From JBBRBB01 sp038206235 (GTDB taxonomy: Bacteria > Bacteroidota > Bacteroidia > Chitinophagales > Chitinophagaceae), in assembly GCA_038206235.1 (NCBI GenBank), contig JBBRBB010000021.1, positions 1 through 64,000 of the forward strand: a DNA stretch of 64,000 nucleotides, given 5' to 3'. Below the pieces are notes generated by a model. That model had not been told where the DNA came from. It made no database searches and saw only the letters and a list, made by a program, of their open reading frames with translations. Positions 52,751-61,541 of this stretch are shown one piece after another. How positions within the stretch are numbered: position 1 is the first letter of the stretch; the number at the start of each line of letters is the position of its first letter. The position numbers and the translations under genes are program-made.

Positions 52751-53743
52751 ATGATAATTGCTGAAATAGCTCAGGCACATGATGGAAGTTTAGGAATACT
52801 GCATTCCTATATTGATGCCTTAAAAAATTCAGGCATTGATGCAATAAAATTTCAAACACATATTGCAGATGCGGAAAGCAGCCTCCATGAACCTTTCAGA
52901 ATAAACTTTAGTTATGAAGATGCAACACGCTGCGATTACTGGAAGCGCATGGAACTTACTTTAGAACAATGGCAGGGAATAAAAAAACATTGCGAAGAAG
53001 TTAGTCTTGAATTTATCAGCTCGCCCTTTTCAAATGCGGCTGTTGATTTGTTAGAAAAATTAAATATAAAAAGATACAAGATCGGTTCAGGAGAAATAAG
53101 CAATCATTTACTGTTAGAAAAAATTGCACAAACACGAAAGCCGGTAATTTTCTCTTCGGGCTTAAGCAACTGGAATGAATTGGATGAAGCAATTCATATT
53201 TTTAAATCGAAACAAATTTCAATTTCATTGCTTCAATGCACAACAGCTTATCCAACAAGTCCGGAACAATGGAACTTGAATATTATTGCAGAAATGAAAC
53301 AGCGCTATAATATTCCTGTTGGATTTTCTGACCACAGTGGCAATATGTATGCATGCCTTGCTGCGGCTGCATTAGGCGCAGAACTTTTTGAATTTCATGT
53401 TGTATTTCATAAACAAATGTTTGGGCCAGATGCAAAAGCTTCCATAGAAATCAATGGGGTGAAAAAATTGACTGAAGGCATAAAACAAATACAACAATCT
53501 TTACAACATAACATACAAAAGAATACTGTTGATGACTTACAGCAATTAAAAAATATTTTTGAAAAATCACTGGCAGTAAATCAAAATTTATCAAAAGGCA
53601 CTGTCATAACCTTTGACATGCTCGAGGCAAAAAAACCAAAAGGCTATGGCATTGATGCAAGAGAATATAAAGCTGTAATAGGAAAGAGGCTGAAGTACGA
53701 TAAAAAGCAATGGGATTTTTTAAATGAAAATGATATTGAATAA
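52751..53743 (+). CDS. neuB: Nonulosonic (sialic) acid synthase
   Basis: The 330-residue NeuB-family aldolase starts MIIAEIAQAHDGSLGILHSY. It has the TIM-barrel motifs GIDAIKFQTHIADAES, KRYKIGSGEISNHLLL, TTAYPTSPEQWNL and VGFSDHSGNMYACLAAAALGA, then a SAF-like C-terminal end (KKPKGYGIDAREYKAVIGKRL). It condenses an N-acyl-hexosamine with phosphoenolpyruvate. With NeuC and NeuA next door the product is a sialic, legionaminic or related acid. Confidence 0.92.
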   Translation: MIIAEIAQAHDGSLGILHSYIDALKNSGIDAIKFQTHIADAESSLHEPFRINFSYEDATRCDYWKRMELTLEQWQGIKKHCEEVSLEFISSPFSNAAVDLLEKLNIKRYKIGSGEISNHLLLEKIAQTRKPVIFSSGLSNWNELDEAIHIFKSKQISISLLQCTTAYPTSPEQWNLNIIAEMKQRYNIPVGFSDHSGNMYACLAAAALGAELFEFHVVFHKQMFGPDAKASIEINGVKKLTEGIKQIQQSLQHNIQKNTVDDLQQLKNIFEKSLAVNQNLSKGTVITFDMLEAKKPKGYGIDAREYKAVIGKRLKYDKKQWDFLNENDIE

Positions 53744-53752
53744 AACAAGAAA

Positions 53753-53788
53753 CCCCGCCTTTATCGGGGCAGGCAAGAAACGAGAAAC
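53753..53788. repeat. Short repeat with CCCCG/CGGGG hairpin
   Basis: CCCCG (53753-53757) pairs with CGGGG (53765-53769), flanked by three copies of an A/GAGAAAC word, between neuB and neuC. It may be an mRNA-stability or attenuation hairpin, or a dispersed repeat. Confidence 0.5.
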
Positions 53789-53796
53789 GGTTTTAA

Positions 53797-54957
53797 ATGA
53801 GCGTCAAAAGAAAAATATGCGTGGTAATAACTGCACGCCCAAGCTATAGCCGCATTAAAACTGCGCTTACGGCAATTCAGAAAAATGAGGAGCTGGAATT
53901 GCAGCTTGTGCTTACCGGCTCTGCACTGCTCAACAGGTACGGAAATGTTGATAATTTCATTGAGCAGGATGGATTTACAATTAATGAAAAAGTGTTCATG
54001 GTGCTTGAAGGCGGAAACCTAACCACTATGGCGAAAAGTACAGGGCTTGGCGTAATTGAATTATCAAATGTGTTTTATAATTTGAAGCCTGATATTGTGG
54101 TGGTGATTGCAGACCGCTTTGAAACCCTTGCAGTGTCTATCGCTGCGGCATATCAAAACATCCCTGTTGCACATATTCAGGGCGGAGAAATTACCGGCAA
54201 CATTGATGAAAAAGTTCGCCATGCAAATACAAAGCTTGCAGATGTGCATTTTGTATCAAGTGAAAATGCAAGAGCTCGTGTAATACGTTTGGGCGAAGAC
54301 CCCGATTATGTTTTTAATACCGGCTGCCCTTCTATTGACCTTGCGGCAGAGGTTTTGCAAGCGCCTCAATTAAATTTTGATGTTTTTGAAAAGTATGGCG
54401 GCGTTGGTGAAACATTTGATTTTTCTCATGGGTATCTTGTAGTAATGCAGCACCCCGTAACCACAGAATATAAAGATGCTGCAAAACAAATTCAGGAAAC
54501 ATTGCATGCCATGTATGAAATGCAGATGCCTGTATTCTGGTTTTGGCCTAATGCAGATGCAGGCGCAGACGGCATGTCGCATGGCATACGGGCTTTCAGG
54601 GAAAAATATCCATTGCCCTTCATTCACTTTTTTAAAAACATGAGGCCGGAGGATTTTTTAAAATTGTTATTCAACGCAAAATGTCTTGTGGGAAATTCCA
54701 GCGCAGGAATAAGGGAGTGCGCCTTTTTGGGAACACCTGTTGTTAACATCGGTTCAAGACAGGAAGGAAGAGAGAAAGCAAATAATGTAGCAGATGTAAA
54801 TTATGACAGGGAGCAAATAAAGCAGGCCATTCATTTCTGGCTGCATAATGCACGCCCCGATTCTTCTGCAATATACGGCGCCGGCAATGCAGGCGTGCAA
54901 ATAGCCGATGTGCTGCAAACCGTTCCGCTCCGCTATCATAAAAAAATTAATTTTTAA
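53797..54957 (+). CDS. neuC: UDP-N-acetylglucosamine 2-epimerase (hydrolysing)
   Basis: The 386-residue NeuC/WecB-like enzyme starts RKICVVITARPSYSRIK. It has DIVVVIADRFETLAVSIAA, PVAHIQGGEITGNIDEKVRH and the UDP-binding CLVGNSSAGIRECAFLGTPVVNIGSRQEGRE. In nonulosonate pathways the hydrolysing form releases ManNAc or a diacetamido sugar for NeuB. NeuA follows with only a 3-bp gap, so this is an operon. Confidence 0.93.
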   Translation: MSVKRKICVVITARPSYSRIKTALTAIQKNEELELQLVLTGSALLNRYGNVDNFIEQDGFTINEKVFMVLEGGNLTTMAKSTGLGVIELSNVFYNLKPDIVVVIADRFETLAVSIAAAYQNIPVAHIQGGEITGNIDEKVRHANTKLADVHFVSSENARARVIRLGEDPDYVFNTGCPSIDLAAEVLQAPQLNFDVFEKYGGVGETFDFSHGYLVVMQHPVTTEYKDAAKQIQETLHAMYEMQMPVFWFWPNADAGADGMSHGIRAFREKYPLPFIHFFKNMRPEDFLKLLFNAKCLVGNSSAGIRECAFLGTPVVNIGSRQEGREKANNVADVNYDREQIKQAIHFWLHNARPDSSAIYGAGNAGVQIADVLQTVPLRYHKKINF

Positions 54958-54960
54958 TGG

Positions 54961-55653
54961 ATGAAAATTCTTGGTATCATTCCGGCACGCGGCGGCTCTA
55001 AAGGAATTCCCGGTAAAAATATAAAACTGCTTGGCGGCAAGCCATTGCTTGCATATACTGCTAATGCAGCAGCACAGGCAAAGCTATTGAACGAAATTAT
55101 GATAAGCTCTGATAGTAAAGACATAATAGAAGTTGCTGAAAAATATCAAATCAAAGCGCCCTTTATTCGCCCTGCCAATCTTGCTGATGATACAACACCA
55201 ACAGTTGACGTAATAAAACATGCACTTAATTTTTATCATGTTCAAAAAATATATTTTGATGCAGTTTGTGTGCTGCAGCCAACTTATCCTTTCAGAGAAA
55301 AAGGTTTTATTGATGCATGTATTGAAAAATTTATCTCTGCCGGCGCAGATACATTAATTTCTGTGGTGCCTGTACCTCATCAGTATAATCCGCATTGGGT
55401 TTTTGAAAAAAATGAAGATGGCTATTTGATCTCTTCAACGAATGATAAAAAAATAATTTCAAGACGTCAGGATTTGCCCGAAGCTTTTATAAGAGATGGA
55501 AGTGTGTACGTGATAAAAACCGATACAATCATCAATGACAATAACATCTTTGCCGCAAAAATTACATATCAATTATCTTCTCCGGAATGGTATGTAAATA
55601 TTGATACGCTTGATGATTGGAAGCTCGCCGAAGAAAAAGCTGAAAAATATTGA
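54961..55653 (+). CDS. neuA: Acylneuraminate cytidylyltransferase
   Basis: The 230-residue enzyme starts MKILGIIPARGGSKGIPGKN, the classic CMP-sialate synthetase motif, and continues LLNEIMISSDSKDII, DAVCVLQPTYPFREKGFI and YVIKTDTI. It forms the CMP-activated nonulosonic acid for transfer to surface glycans. It ends the neuBCA operon. Confidence 0.93.
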   Translation: MKILGIIPARGGSKGIPGKNIKLLGGKPLLAYTANAAAQAKLLNEIMISSDSKDIIEVAEKYQIKAPFIRPANLADDTTPTVDVIKHALNFYHVQKIYFDAVCVLQPTYPFREKGFIDACIEKFISAGADTLISVVPVPHQYNPHWVFEKNEDGYLISSTNDKKIISRRQDLPEAFIRDGSVYVIKTDTIINDNNIFAAKITYQLSSPEWYVNIDTLDDWKLAEEKAEKY

Positions 55654-55748
55654 AAGCAATTTCCATTTTAAAATAACTATTTTTTTGTTACGGGGCTTTG
55701 ATAACTTTTGTTTCCTATCAGGTTCAAGAACTGTCAGGTTACTTGGTT

Positions 55749-56639
55749 TTATTGAATCCTACTTAAAAAATCTTTTGTAAAAATATCCGCTCCCTCTCCA
55801 TTTAAATGTCCCTCATCTCTAAAAAGCTCCTCGGGAAAATAATGTAAGCGGTTATTAAAATAATTCAGGAACTGAATATTTTCTTTCTTGCAAACCTGCT
55901 CCGCTTCTTTTATGCTTTTATCATACATTACATTGTAATAATAGGGCGATGCGCATAGAACAAGCTTTATATTATTCTTTTTACAAAGCTCAATAAGCTG
56001 CAGAAAATAAGAGAACATGCTGCTTTCGAATTGCGTATTCGAATAATCTATTTTTTTCAAACTTCTTTTTTCAGCAGGCAGAGGTAAATATCCGGTAATA
56101 GATTGTGTATCTTCTTTGCTTCCACGCATACTGCTGAAAGTTTCTATCACCTGGTTATTGAAGCGGTATGCATTCGACTTTAGCTGTAAGTTTTCGTAAG
56201 GTGAAATTTGCTCTAAGTCTCTTGTTTCAATAGCAACTTTGTCTATGAATGGATATAATGTGCTTAGGGGATTGAAATTGGGAAGCGGAGCAAACTCATC
56301 TGGTTTTACATCCACAATTACCATATCCGGTTTATGATATTTCATGAGTGTTTTTAATACCAGGAAATAGTAAAGAATACCTGTACCATCCTGCCCATAA
56401 TTAATTGTTTTTTTTTGAAATTTTTCTTCAATGAGATGTGTGTTATAATGATGATTGGCCCTTGAAGAACCTAATATTATTATTGATGGCCTGGCTTCAA
56501 AAAGCTTATACTTCATTTCATAGATGCTGCCATTTTTTACATGCATTACGGCATAATTCATAATAACACCGATAAGTTTGTCTGCAGCAAACAGCATTAA
56601 AAAGCAAATAATAAGTTTCGTCCAAAAGCTTAATTTCAT
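55749..56639 (-). CDS. SGNH-like acyltransferase accessory protein
   Basis: Start chosen at 56639 (MKLSFWTKLIICFLMLFAAD); the frame reaches 56693 upstream. The ~296-residue protein has one N-terminal membrane anchor, then an SGNH-like domain (IIILGSSRANHHYNT block I, YGQDGTGILYYF, and DEGHLNGEGADIF with the Asp-His of block V). Such proteins pair with MBOAT transferases (DltD/AlgJ-like role) to place acetyl or other acyl groups on extracytoplasmic glycans. It sits 10 bp from the MBOAT gene. Confidence 0.8.
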   Translation of the reverse strand: MKLSFWTKLIICFLMLFAADKLIGVIMNYAVMHVKNGSIYEMKYKLFEARPSIIILGSSRANHHYNTHLIEEKFQKKTINYGQDGTGILYYFLVLKTLMKYHKPDMVIVDVKPDEFAPLPNFNPLSTLYPFIDKVAIETRDLEQISPYENLQLKSNAYRFNNQVIETFSSMRGSKEDTQSITGYLPLPAEKRSLKKIDYSNTQFESSMFSYFLQLIELCKKNNIKLVLCASPYYYNVMYDKSIKEAEQVCKKENIQFLNYFNNRLHYFPEELFRDEGHLNGEGADIFTKDFLSRIQ

Positions 56640-56649
56640 TCGGCGCAGT

Positions 56650-58071
56650 TTAAAACTGAAAATATATAAAGGATGTATTACGCAAAGTGCCAAACAACAA
56701 GATGCTTATAATGATTGTGCTTACGGTTATTAACCGTACAGCTAAATGTTTATGATGCAGCAATTGCACGTTTAACCCATATTCTTCAAAAATATCTGCC
56801 ATCAATACAATAAAAATCCCGGCAAGTGAAACAAGCATCCATGTAGTTGTTTTAAAATATAATTCTCCATTGATATTCGTAAATATTTTTTCAATAATAT
56901 CCCACGCCTGTTGCATATTTTCTGCTCTAAAAAAAATCCAGGCAAAGGTTACCAATGCAAAATTTAAAACTATACCCGCAAACTTGAACGCTCCGTATGG
57001 GTATAGCTTTTTTTGATTGCCTGTATGCCATCGCTGAGATAATTTATGCACAACAACAAAGCTGCCATGCAAAAATCCCCAGAAAACAAAAGTGTAGTTG
57101 GCACCGTGCCATATACCACTCAATAAAAAAACAATCATCAGATTGAAACACCACTTCAAAGTATTTGTATGATTACCTCCTAAAGGAAAATACACAAAAT
57201 CCCTAAACCATGTTGAAAGAGAGATATGCCATCTTCGCCAAAAATCTGATATGTTACCGGCGAGATAAGGACGCCTGAAATTTATCATCAAATCGTAGCC
57301 CATTGTTTTTGCTGCACCTCTTGCAATATCTGAGTAACCGGAAAAATCACAATATATCTGTATGGCAAAAAAAAATGTTGCAAGCAATAAGGTGCTGCCG
57401 GTTTCATGTGTATATCCGCTGTATGCAGTGCCTACATAAACGGCAAGTCTGTCTGCAACAAATATCTTTTTAAAAAATCCCCAAAGCATAAGCTTTAAAC
57501 CATAAGCAAGGTTTGATTCATTAAAAGCTTTCTTTTCGTGAAATTGATGAAGCATGTGCTGCGGACGCTCAATAGGTCCCGCAACCAACTGCGGATAAAA
57601 CATTACATATAAGGCATAAATTCCAAAATGCTTTTCAGGTTTTTGCCTTACTCTATAAACCTCTATCGTATAACTCATAGCCTGAAATGTGTGAAAAGAT
57701 AGGCCGATAGGAAGAAGAATATTAAGATAAGGAAACTGCAATTGGTGATTTGAGAGCGATAAAAAGCCATTAGTATTCTCAATAAAAAAATTATAATATT
57801 TGAATACTGCCAATACTCCAACATTTGCAATAATGCTTACTATTAATAATAATTTTTTTTGAGCGCCTGAAAATTTTTCTAAATAAATGCCGACAAAATA
57901 ATCAATCACTATAGTTCCGCCAAGGATTAAAATATATATTGGCTTGAAGAACATGTAGAAGTAACAGCTTGCAGCGAGAAGCCATAGCCACCTGAATTTT
58001 TGTGATAAAAAATAATATACTACCGTAACTAAAGGGAAAAAAATTAAAAAATCAAAAGAGTTAAATAGCAT
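56650..58071 (-). CDS. MBOAT-family membrane O-acyltransferase
   Basis: The 473-residue protein has around ten membrane helices and the AlgI/DltB-type motifs FYPQLVAGPIERPQHML, FGIYALYVMFYPQ, DFWRRWHISLSTWFRDFVYFPLGG and GIWHGANYTFVFWG with the catalytic His. It moves acyl groups across the inner membrane onto a polysaccharide or other cell-surface glycan. With the neighbouring NeuBCA genes it may modify a nonulosonate-containing polymer, an inference from location only. Confidence 0.92.
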   Translation of the reverse strand: MLFNSFDFLIFFPLVTVVYYFLSQKFRWLWLLAASCYFYMFFKPIYILILGGTIVIDYFVGIYLEKFSGAQKKLLLIVSIIANVGVLAVFKYYNFFIENTNGFLSLSNHQLQFPYLNILLPIGLSFHTFQAMSYTIEVYRVRQKPEKHFGIYALYVMFYPQLVAGPIERPQHMLHQFHEKKAFNESNLAYGLKLMLWGFFKKIFVADRLAVYVGTAYSGYTHETGSTLLLATFFFAIQIYCDFSGYSDIARGAAKTMGYDLMINFRRPYLAGNISDFWRRWHISLSTWFRDFVYFPLGGNHTNTLKWCFNLMIVFLLSGIWHGANYTFVFWGFLHGSFVVVHKLSQRWHTGNQKKLYPYGAFKFAGIVLNFALVTFAWIFFRAENMQQAWDIIEKIFTNINGELYFKTTTWMLVSLAGIFIVLMADIFEEYGLNVQLLHHKHLAVRLITVSTIIISILLFGTLRNTSFIYFQF

Positions 58072-58212
58072 TCTTTGCGGTGCGTTGTATGCAGAAGAAC
58101 AATATTAAAATTTATTTCGCAAAATCCGACTGCTAATGATGCAATGAAGTTGTTTTTCTACAAGCGCATCCAGCTCTGAGGCAAGATTGTACGGGTAATT
58201 ATTGCTGAATAG

Positions 58213-59139
58213 TTAACGAATTGTCTTTGATTTTTTAAGCAACGTTTTAGAGCTTCTTATTCCTAATTCCTGCAAAGTATATTTTGAAAAATCTTTATTG
58301 ACCTTAATTTCTTTCAATGCTTTTAAATGCATCTCATCGGGAAGGTTCAATTCCTCATGAATTATTTCAAAGCCGCAATCAATATAGATTTTTTTGTAAT
58401 CTGCATACCGAAGCCTGTTTTGATAATGCACATCTGAATTTATCCATCGCCATGTTGACTTACTGAATTTCAAAAAATTATATACAGTTATCGTTCTGTC
58501 AAAATAAGCGTAGTGGTCATTCATATCTGCAAAGCAGCTAACAATACCGCCCGGCTTTATTATCCTGTATAATTCTTTAAATATTTTCCAAATGTCATCC
58601 TCAGGTATATGCTCCAGTGTAAATGTGTTGGTGCAGCAATCAATGGAACAATCATCAAAGCCCGTTTTCCTTGCATCTAAGGGCGCTATATATTCAATCC
58701 CAAAATTTTGCTTTAAATCTGTTAGCGATGAAATTTGTTTTTCTCCCAAGCTTCTGCAGTCGCTGTTTATTTTACTAAAAAGTTTTTTGCTGCAGTTGTT
58801 AAGCTTTTTAATCATATCGTTTACAAGGCTCAATCTTACATGTGGTTCAATATCTATCAATATTTGGCGGTTTACGCCTGCCATATAAAACACAAGCGGT
58901 ACAGGTAAATCCAGCCCGGCTCCAAATTCAAAAAACAAAGCATTGCTTATATTCAAATTAGTGTGGTTACGAATAAAAGACAGATGTTCAACAGCCCTGC
59001 TTCCTCTTCCACTAATAATTTCCTTTTCTGAAACGGGGAAGTTCTTTGAAATTTTTGTTTGAAAAAAATAATTGATTTGCTCGTTAGAAGGAAGATAGCT
59101 AATCGCTTTTTGAATAATGGCTTTTAAAATCCATTTCAT
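58213..59139 (-). CDS. SAM-dependent methyltransferase
   Basis: The 308-residue class I methyltransferase has LFFEFGAGLDLPVPLVF (motif I), CTNTFTLEHIPEDDIWKIFKELYRIIKPGG (motifs post-II/III) and VSCFADMNDHYAYFDRTI. The substrate is unknown. Its position in the surface-glycan neighbourhood suggests a sugar or lipid methyltransferase. Between its stop and the MBOAT start (58072-58212) lies a short open piece, ASELDALVEKQLHCIISS, on the same strand without a start, possibly the tail of a lost gene. Confidence 0.8.
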   Translation of the reverse strand: MKWILKAIIQKAISYLPSNEQINYFFQTKISKNFPVSEKEIISGRGSRAVEHLSFIRNHTNLNISNALFFEFGAGLDLPVPLVFYMAGVNRQILIDIEPHVRLSLVNDMIKKLNNCSKKLFSKINSDCRSLGEKQISSLTDLKQNFGIEYIAPLDARKTGFDDCSIDCCTNTFTLEHIPEDDIWKIFKELYRIIKPGGIVSCFADMNDHYAYFDRTITVYNFLKFSKSTWRWINSDVHYQNRLRYADYKKIYIDCGFEIIHEELNLPDEMHLKALKEIKVNKDFSKYTLQELGIRSSKTLLKKSKTIR

Positions 59140-59333
59140 TATTAACTCATTTCTTTTTTTGATGATGGTAAAGATAAATCAAAAGGGACCGTTCAAATTC
59201 TTTTGCCATCTAACCGCTGAATGCACTTCCGTAATTACACTAAATGAATGAACCCCCTGTTTGTGTTTGAACAAGAGAAGGTCCTTTTATTTTATCAATC
59301 CATATTCTTACGTTATTTGCATAAAAAGATTTC

Positions 59334-60221
59334 ATGTTATCATTAAATCTTAGTGAACTCACAACTGCTGAAAAGCAAAACTGGCTGCTTCATGCAATTG
59401 CTCCCCGTCCGGTTTGTTTTGCAAGCACCATTGATAAAGAAGGTAATGTAAACCTAAGCCCCTTCAGCTTTTTCAATATGTTTTCTGCTAATCCGCCGGT
59501 AGTAATTTTTTCTCCGGCAAGAAGAATAAGAGATAATACAACGAAGCACACGTTGCAAAACCTTATTGAAGTTCCGGAAGTTGTTGTAAATATCTGCGAT
59601 TACAATATGGTGCAGCAGGTAAGCCTTGCCAGCAGCGAATATGCAAAAGGAGTAGATGAATTTATAAAAGCCGGCTTCACTAAACAAGCGGCTTTCATTG
59701 TAAAGCCTCCGATGGTGAAAGAATCAAAAGTAAAATTGGAATGTAAGGTTATTGAGATAAAAAGTTTGGGAGAAGAGGCTGGTGCAGGTCAGTTGGTGTT
59801 TGCAGAAATGCTGTACCTGCATGTTGATGAAGTTGTATTAACCGATGATGCTAAAATGATTGACCAGCGCAAGCTGCATCATATTGCAAGATTGGGCGGC
59901 GACTGGTACTGCGTAGTGAATGAGACTAATTTATTTAAAGTGCAAAAGCCAAATGTAAAAAGAGGAATTGGCGTTGACGCCTTACCTGAAAGCATTAGCA
60001 CAAGCAGAATACTTTCCGGCAATCATCTTGGTCAGTTAGCCAATGTGCATGAAATGCCTGTTGTTGATGCAACATTTGATAATGAAAGATTGAATGATAT
60101 TATACAATATTATTCAATTGACCCTGAAGAAATGGAAAAAGAACTTCACCTGTATGCAAAGCAACTGCTCGATGAAGGCAACGTGAACGATGCATGGCAA
60201 ATATTGCTTGCTTCAGTTTAA
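59334..60221 (+). CDS. Flavin reductase-like FMN-binding protein
   Basis: The 295-residue protein has an FMN-binding split barrel (HAIAPRPVCFASTIDKEGNVN, SPFSFFNMFSANPPVVIFSP, NLIEVPEVVVNICDY, VSLASSEYAKGVDEF). The extra C-terminal ~90 residues (VDALPESISTSRILSGNHLGQLANV onward) are typical of the larger Bacteroidota form. It probably reduces or binds flavin in an electron-transfer or detoxification role. No operon partner other than the following secreted protein. Confidence 0.88.
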   Translation: MLSLNLSELTTAEKQNWLLHAIAPRPVCFASTIDKEGNVNLSPFSFFNMFSANPPVVIFSPARRIRDNTTKHTLQNLIEVPEVVVNICDYNMVQQVSLASSEYAKGVDEFIKAGFTKQAAFIVKPPMVKESKVKLECKVIEIKSLGEEAGAGQLVFAEMLYLHVDEVVLTDDAKMIDQRKLHHIARLGGDWYCVVNETNLFKVQKPNVKRGIGVDALPESISTSRILSGNHLGQLANVHEMPVVDATFDNERLNDIIQYYSIDPEEMEKELHLYAKQLLDEGNVNDAWQILLASV

Positions 60222-60230
60222 ATTTGAAGT

Positions 60231-61145
60231 ATGAAATCACTGCGTTGCATAATATTATCTTTTCTGTTATGCTCTTCAATACATGCACAGTTCATCTCTG
60301 CAAAAGTGATTGATTCATTTAACAACAATCCGCTTGCATTTGCCACCATTATTTATGCGCACAAGAGCAGCGTTACCTATTCTGATGAAGATGGATTTTT
60401 TTATCTGCCTAAAGATTCACTCTACGGCAAAGACTCAATCATTATTCAATATCTCGGCTATTATGATTTGATAGCGCCTGCCATAAATATTAGTAACAGT
60501 GCGGTTTTTAAGATGCAGCAAAGAGCTGATACACTTGCACCTGTTGTGGTATCTAACTGCAGAAAAACAAAAGACTACACTATCAATAAACAAAAAAATA
60601 AAATTCATCACTTCAGAGGGCCGGGTCCCGAAACAAAATTTGTTATTATAGCAAAATATAATAATCGCATTACAAAAAGCGGATACGTAAACAAGATTTC
60701 AATTTATATTGATAAAACTTCATCCCACTTCAAAGTACCCTTACGCTTTCGCTGGTACGAATGGGATGATGCAACCCAAAGACCGGGGAAAGAATTAACT
60801 GACAAAAATCTTATTGTTTATCCATACACAGATGGATGGAATGATTTTAATTTAACCACGAAGAGCATTCGTTGTAAAGCAGAATATATAGTGTTTGGTC
60901 TTGAATTTATTTATCCTTTTGAATTTATTATTCAGTATGCCGACTTAAAAACAGTTGATGAAAAAATACAGTGGCTGCGAAACTTGCAAAACCGTTGGTC
61001 TCTCGGTTTATTTCGTACCAAAGAAAGAACAGAAAGAAGCTTTTATATAATCAATAATGCAACCCTGAAAGATTATCCCTTGTATAATTCAAAATATTAT
61101 GAACAGCCTGCACTGATTTTTACAATAAAGGCGTGTGAAGAATAA
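60231..61145 (+). CDS. Exported protein with carboxypeptidase-regulatory-like N-domain
   Basis: The 304-residue protein has a signal peptide (LSFLLCSSIHAQ) and an N-terminal CarboxypepD-reg-like beta-sandwich (ISAKVIDSFNNNPLAFATIIY, DEDGFFYLPKDSL, SIIIQYLGYYDLI). An unfamiliar ~180-residue domain follows (KFVIIAKYNNRITKSGYVNKISIYID). It is typical of Bacteroidota envelope proteins of unknown function. Nine bp after the flavin reductase, so possibly co-transcribed. Confidence 0.75.
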   Translation: MKSLRCIILSFLLCSSIHAQFISAKVIDSFNNNPLAFATIIYAHKSSVTYSDEDGFFYLPKDSLYGKDSIIIQYLGYYDLIAPAINISNSAVFKMQQRADTLAPVVVSNCRKTKDYTINKQKNKIHHFRGPGPETKFVIIAKYNNRITKSGYVNKISIYIDKTSSHFKVPLRFRWYEWDDATQRPGKELTDKNLIVYPYTDGWNDFNLTTKSIRCKAEYIVFGLEFIYPFEFIIQYADLKTVDEKIQWLRNLQNRWSLGLFRTKERTERSFYIINNATLKDYPLYNSKYYEQPALIFTIKACEE

Positions 61146-61162
61146 TTCTTTACAAAAATCTT

Positions 61163-61170
61163 TACTTTTG
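61163..61170 (+). promoter_or_regulatory. -7 box before the orphan antitoxin
   Basis: TACTTTTG matches TAnnTTTG and ends 7 bp before ATG 61178. The transcript would have almost no leader, as for the 49133 gene. Confidence 0.5.
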
Positions 61171-61177
61171 CTAAACT

Positions 61178-61417
61178 ATGTACACCACTTTTCAAATATG
61201 TGAAACAGAACTAAACGAAGACTTTCTGAATGTGGTTAAAAAACTATTCAGGAATAAAAATATTTCCATTACCATTGAAGAGGCGATGGATGAAACAGAT
61301 TATCTGCTTAATAATCCTGCGAATAAAAAACGCTTACTCGAAGCAATAGAGAATGTAAACAGAAATCAAAATATGATTGAGGTTGATATGGAAGATTTGA
61401 AAAAGCATCTTGCATAA
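61178..61417 (+). CDS. Orphan DUF2683-like antitoxin
   Basis: The 79-residue acidic protein MYTTFQICETELNEDFLNVV shares its C-terminal layout with the antitoxin at 12256: DETDYLLNNPANKKRLLEAIE here versus DETERILANPVLTKRLNESIQ there. No toxin gene lies downstream (the next gene is lysS). It may be a relic or may neutralise toxins from elsewhere. A promoter box sits close to its start. Confidence 0.7.
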   Translation: MYTTFQICETELNEDFLNVVKKLFRNKNISITIEEAMDETDYLLNNPANKKRLLEAIENVNRNQNMIEVDMEDLKKHLA

Positions 61418-61462
61418 GCCGTTCTGTTTCTGATTCTTGCTCTATACCAGGTCAGCAAAACC

Positions 61463-61507
61463 CAATGACCCCCAATAACTCAATGACTCCAATGACTTAA
61501 TGACTTT
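61463..61507. repeat. Degenerate AATGACT repeat array before lysS
   Basis: Units CAATGACC, CAATAACT, CAATGACTC, CAATGACTT, AATGACTTT run to within 4 bp of the lysS -7 box (61511). It shares its unit with the array before the RND gene. Confidence 0.8.
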
Positions 61508-61510
61508 ATT

Positions 61511-61518
61511 TATCTTTG
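61511..61518 (+). promoter_or_regulatory. -7 box of lysS
   Basis: TATCTTTG is a full TAnnTTTG match, 24 bp before the lysS ATG at 61542. Confidence 0.65.
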
Positions 61519-61541
61519 CCCTCCTTTCAAAAAAAATAAGC

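Noticed and set aside
58082..58212. Separate gene in the methyltransferase-MBOAT spacer
   Set aside because: Only a ~35-codon open tail without a start codon; mentioned with the methyltransferase instead.
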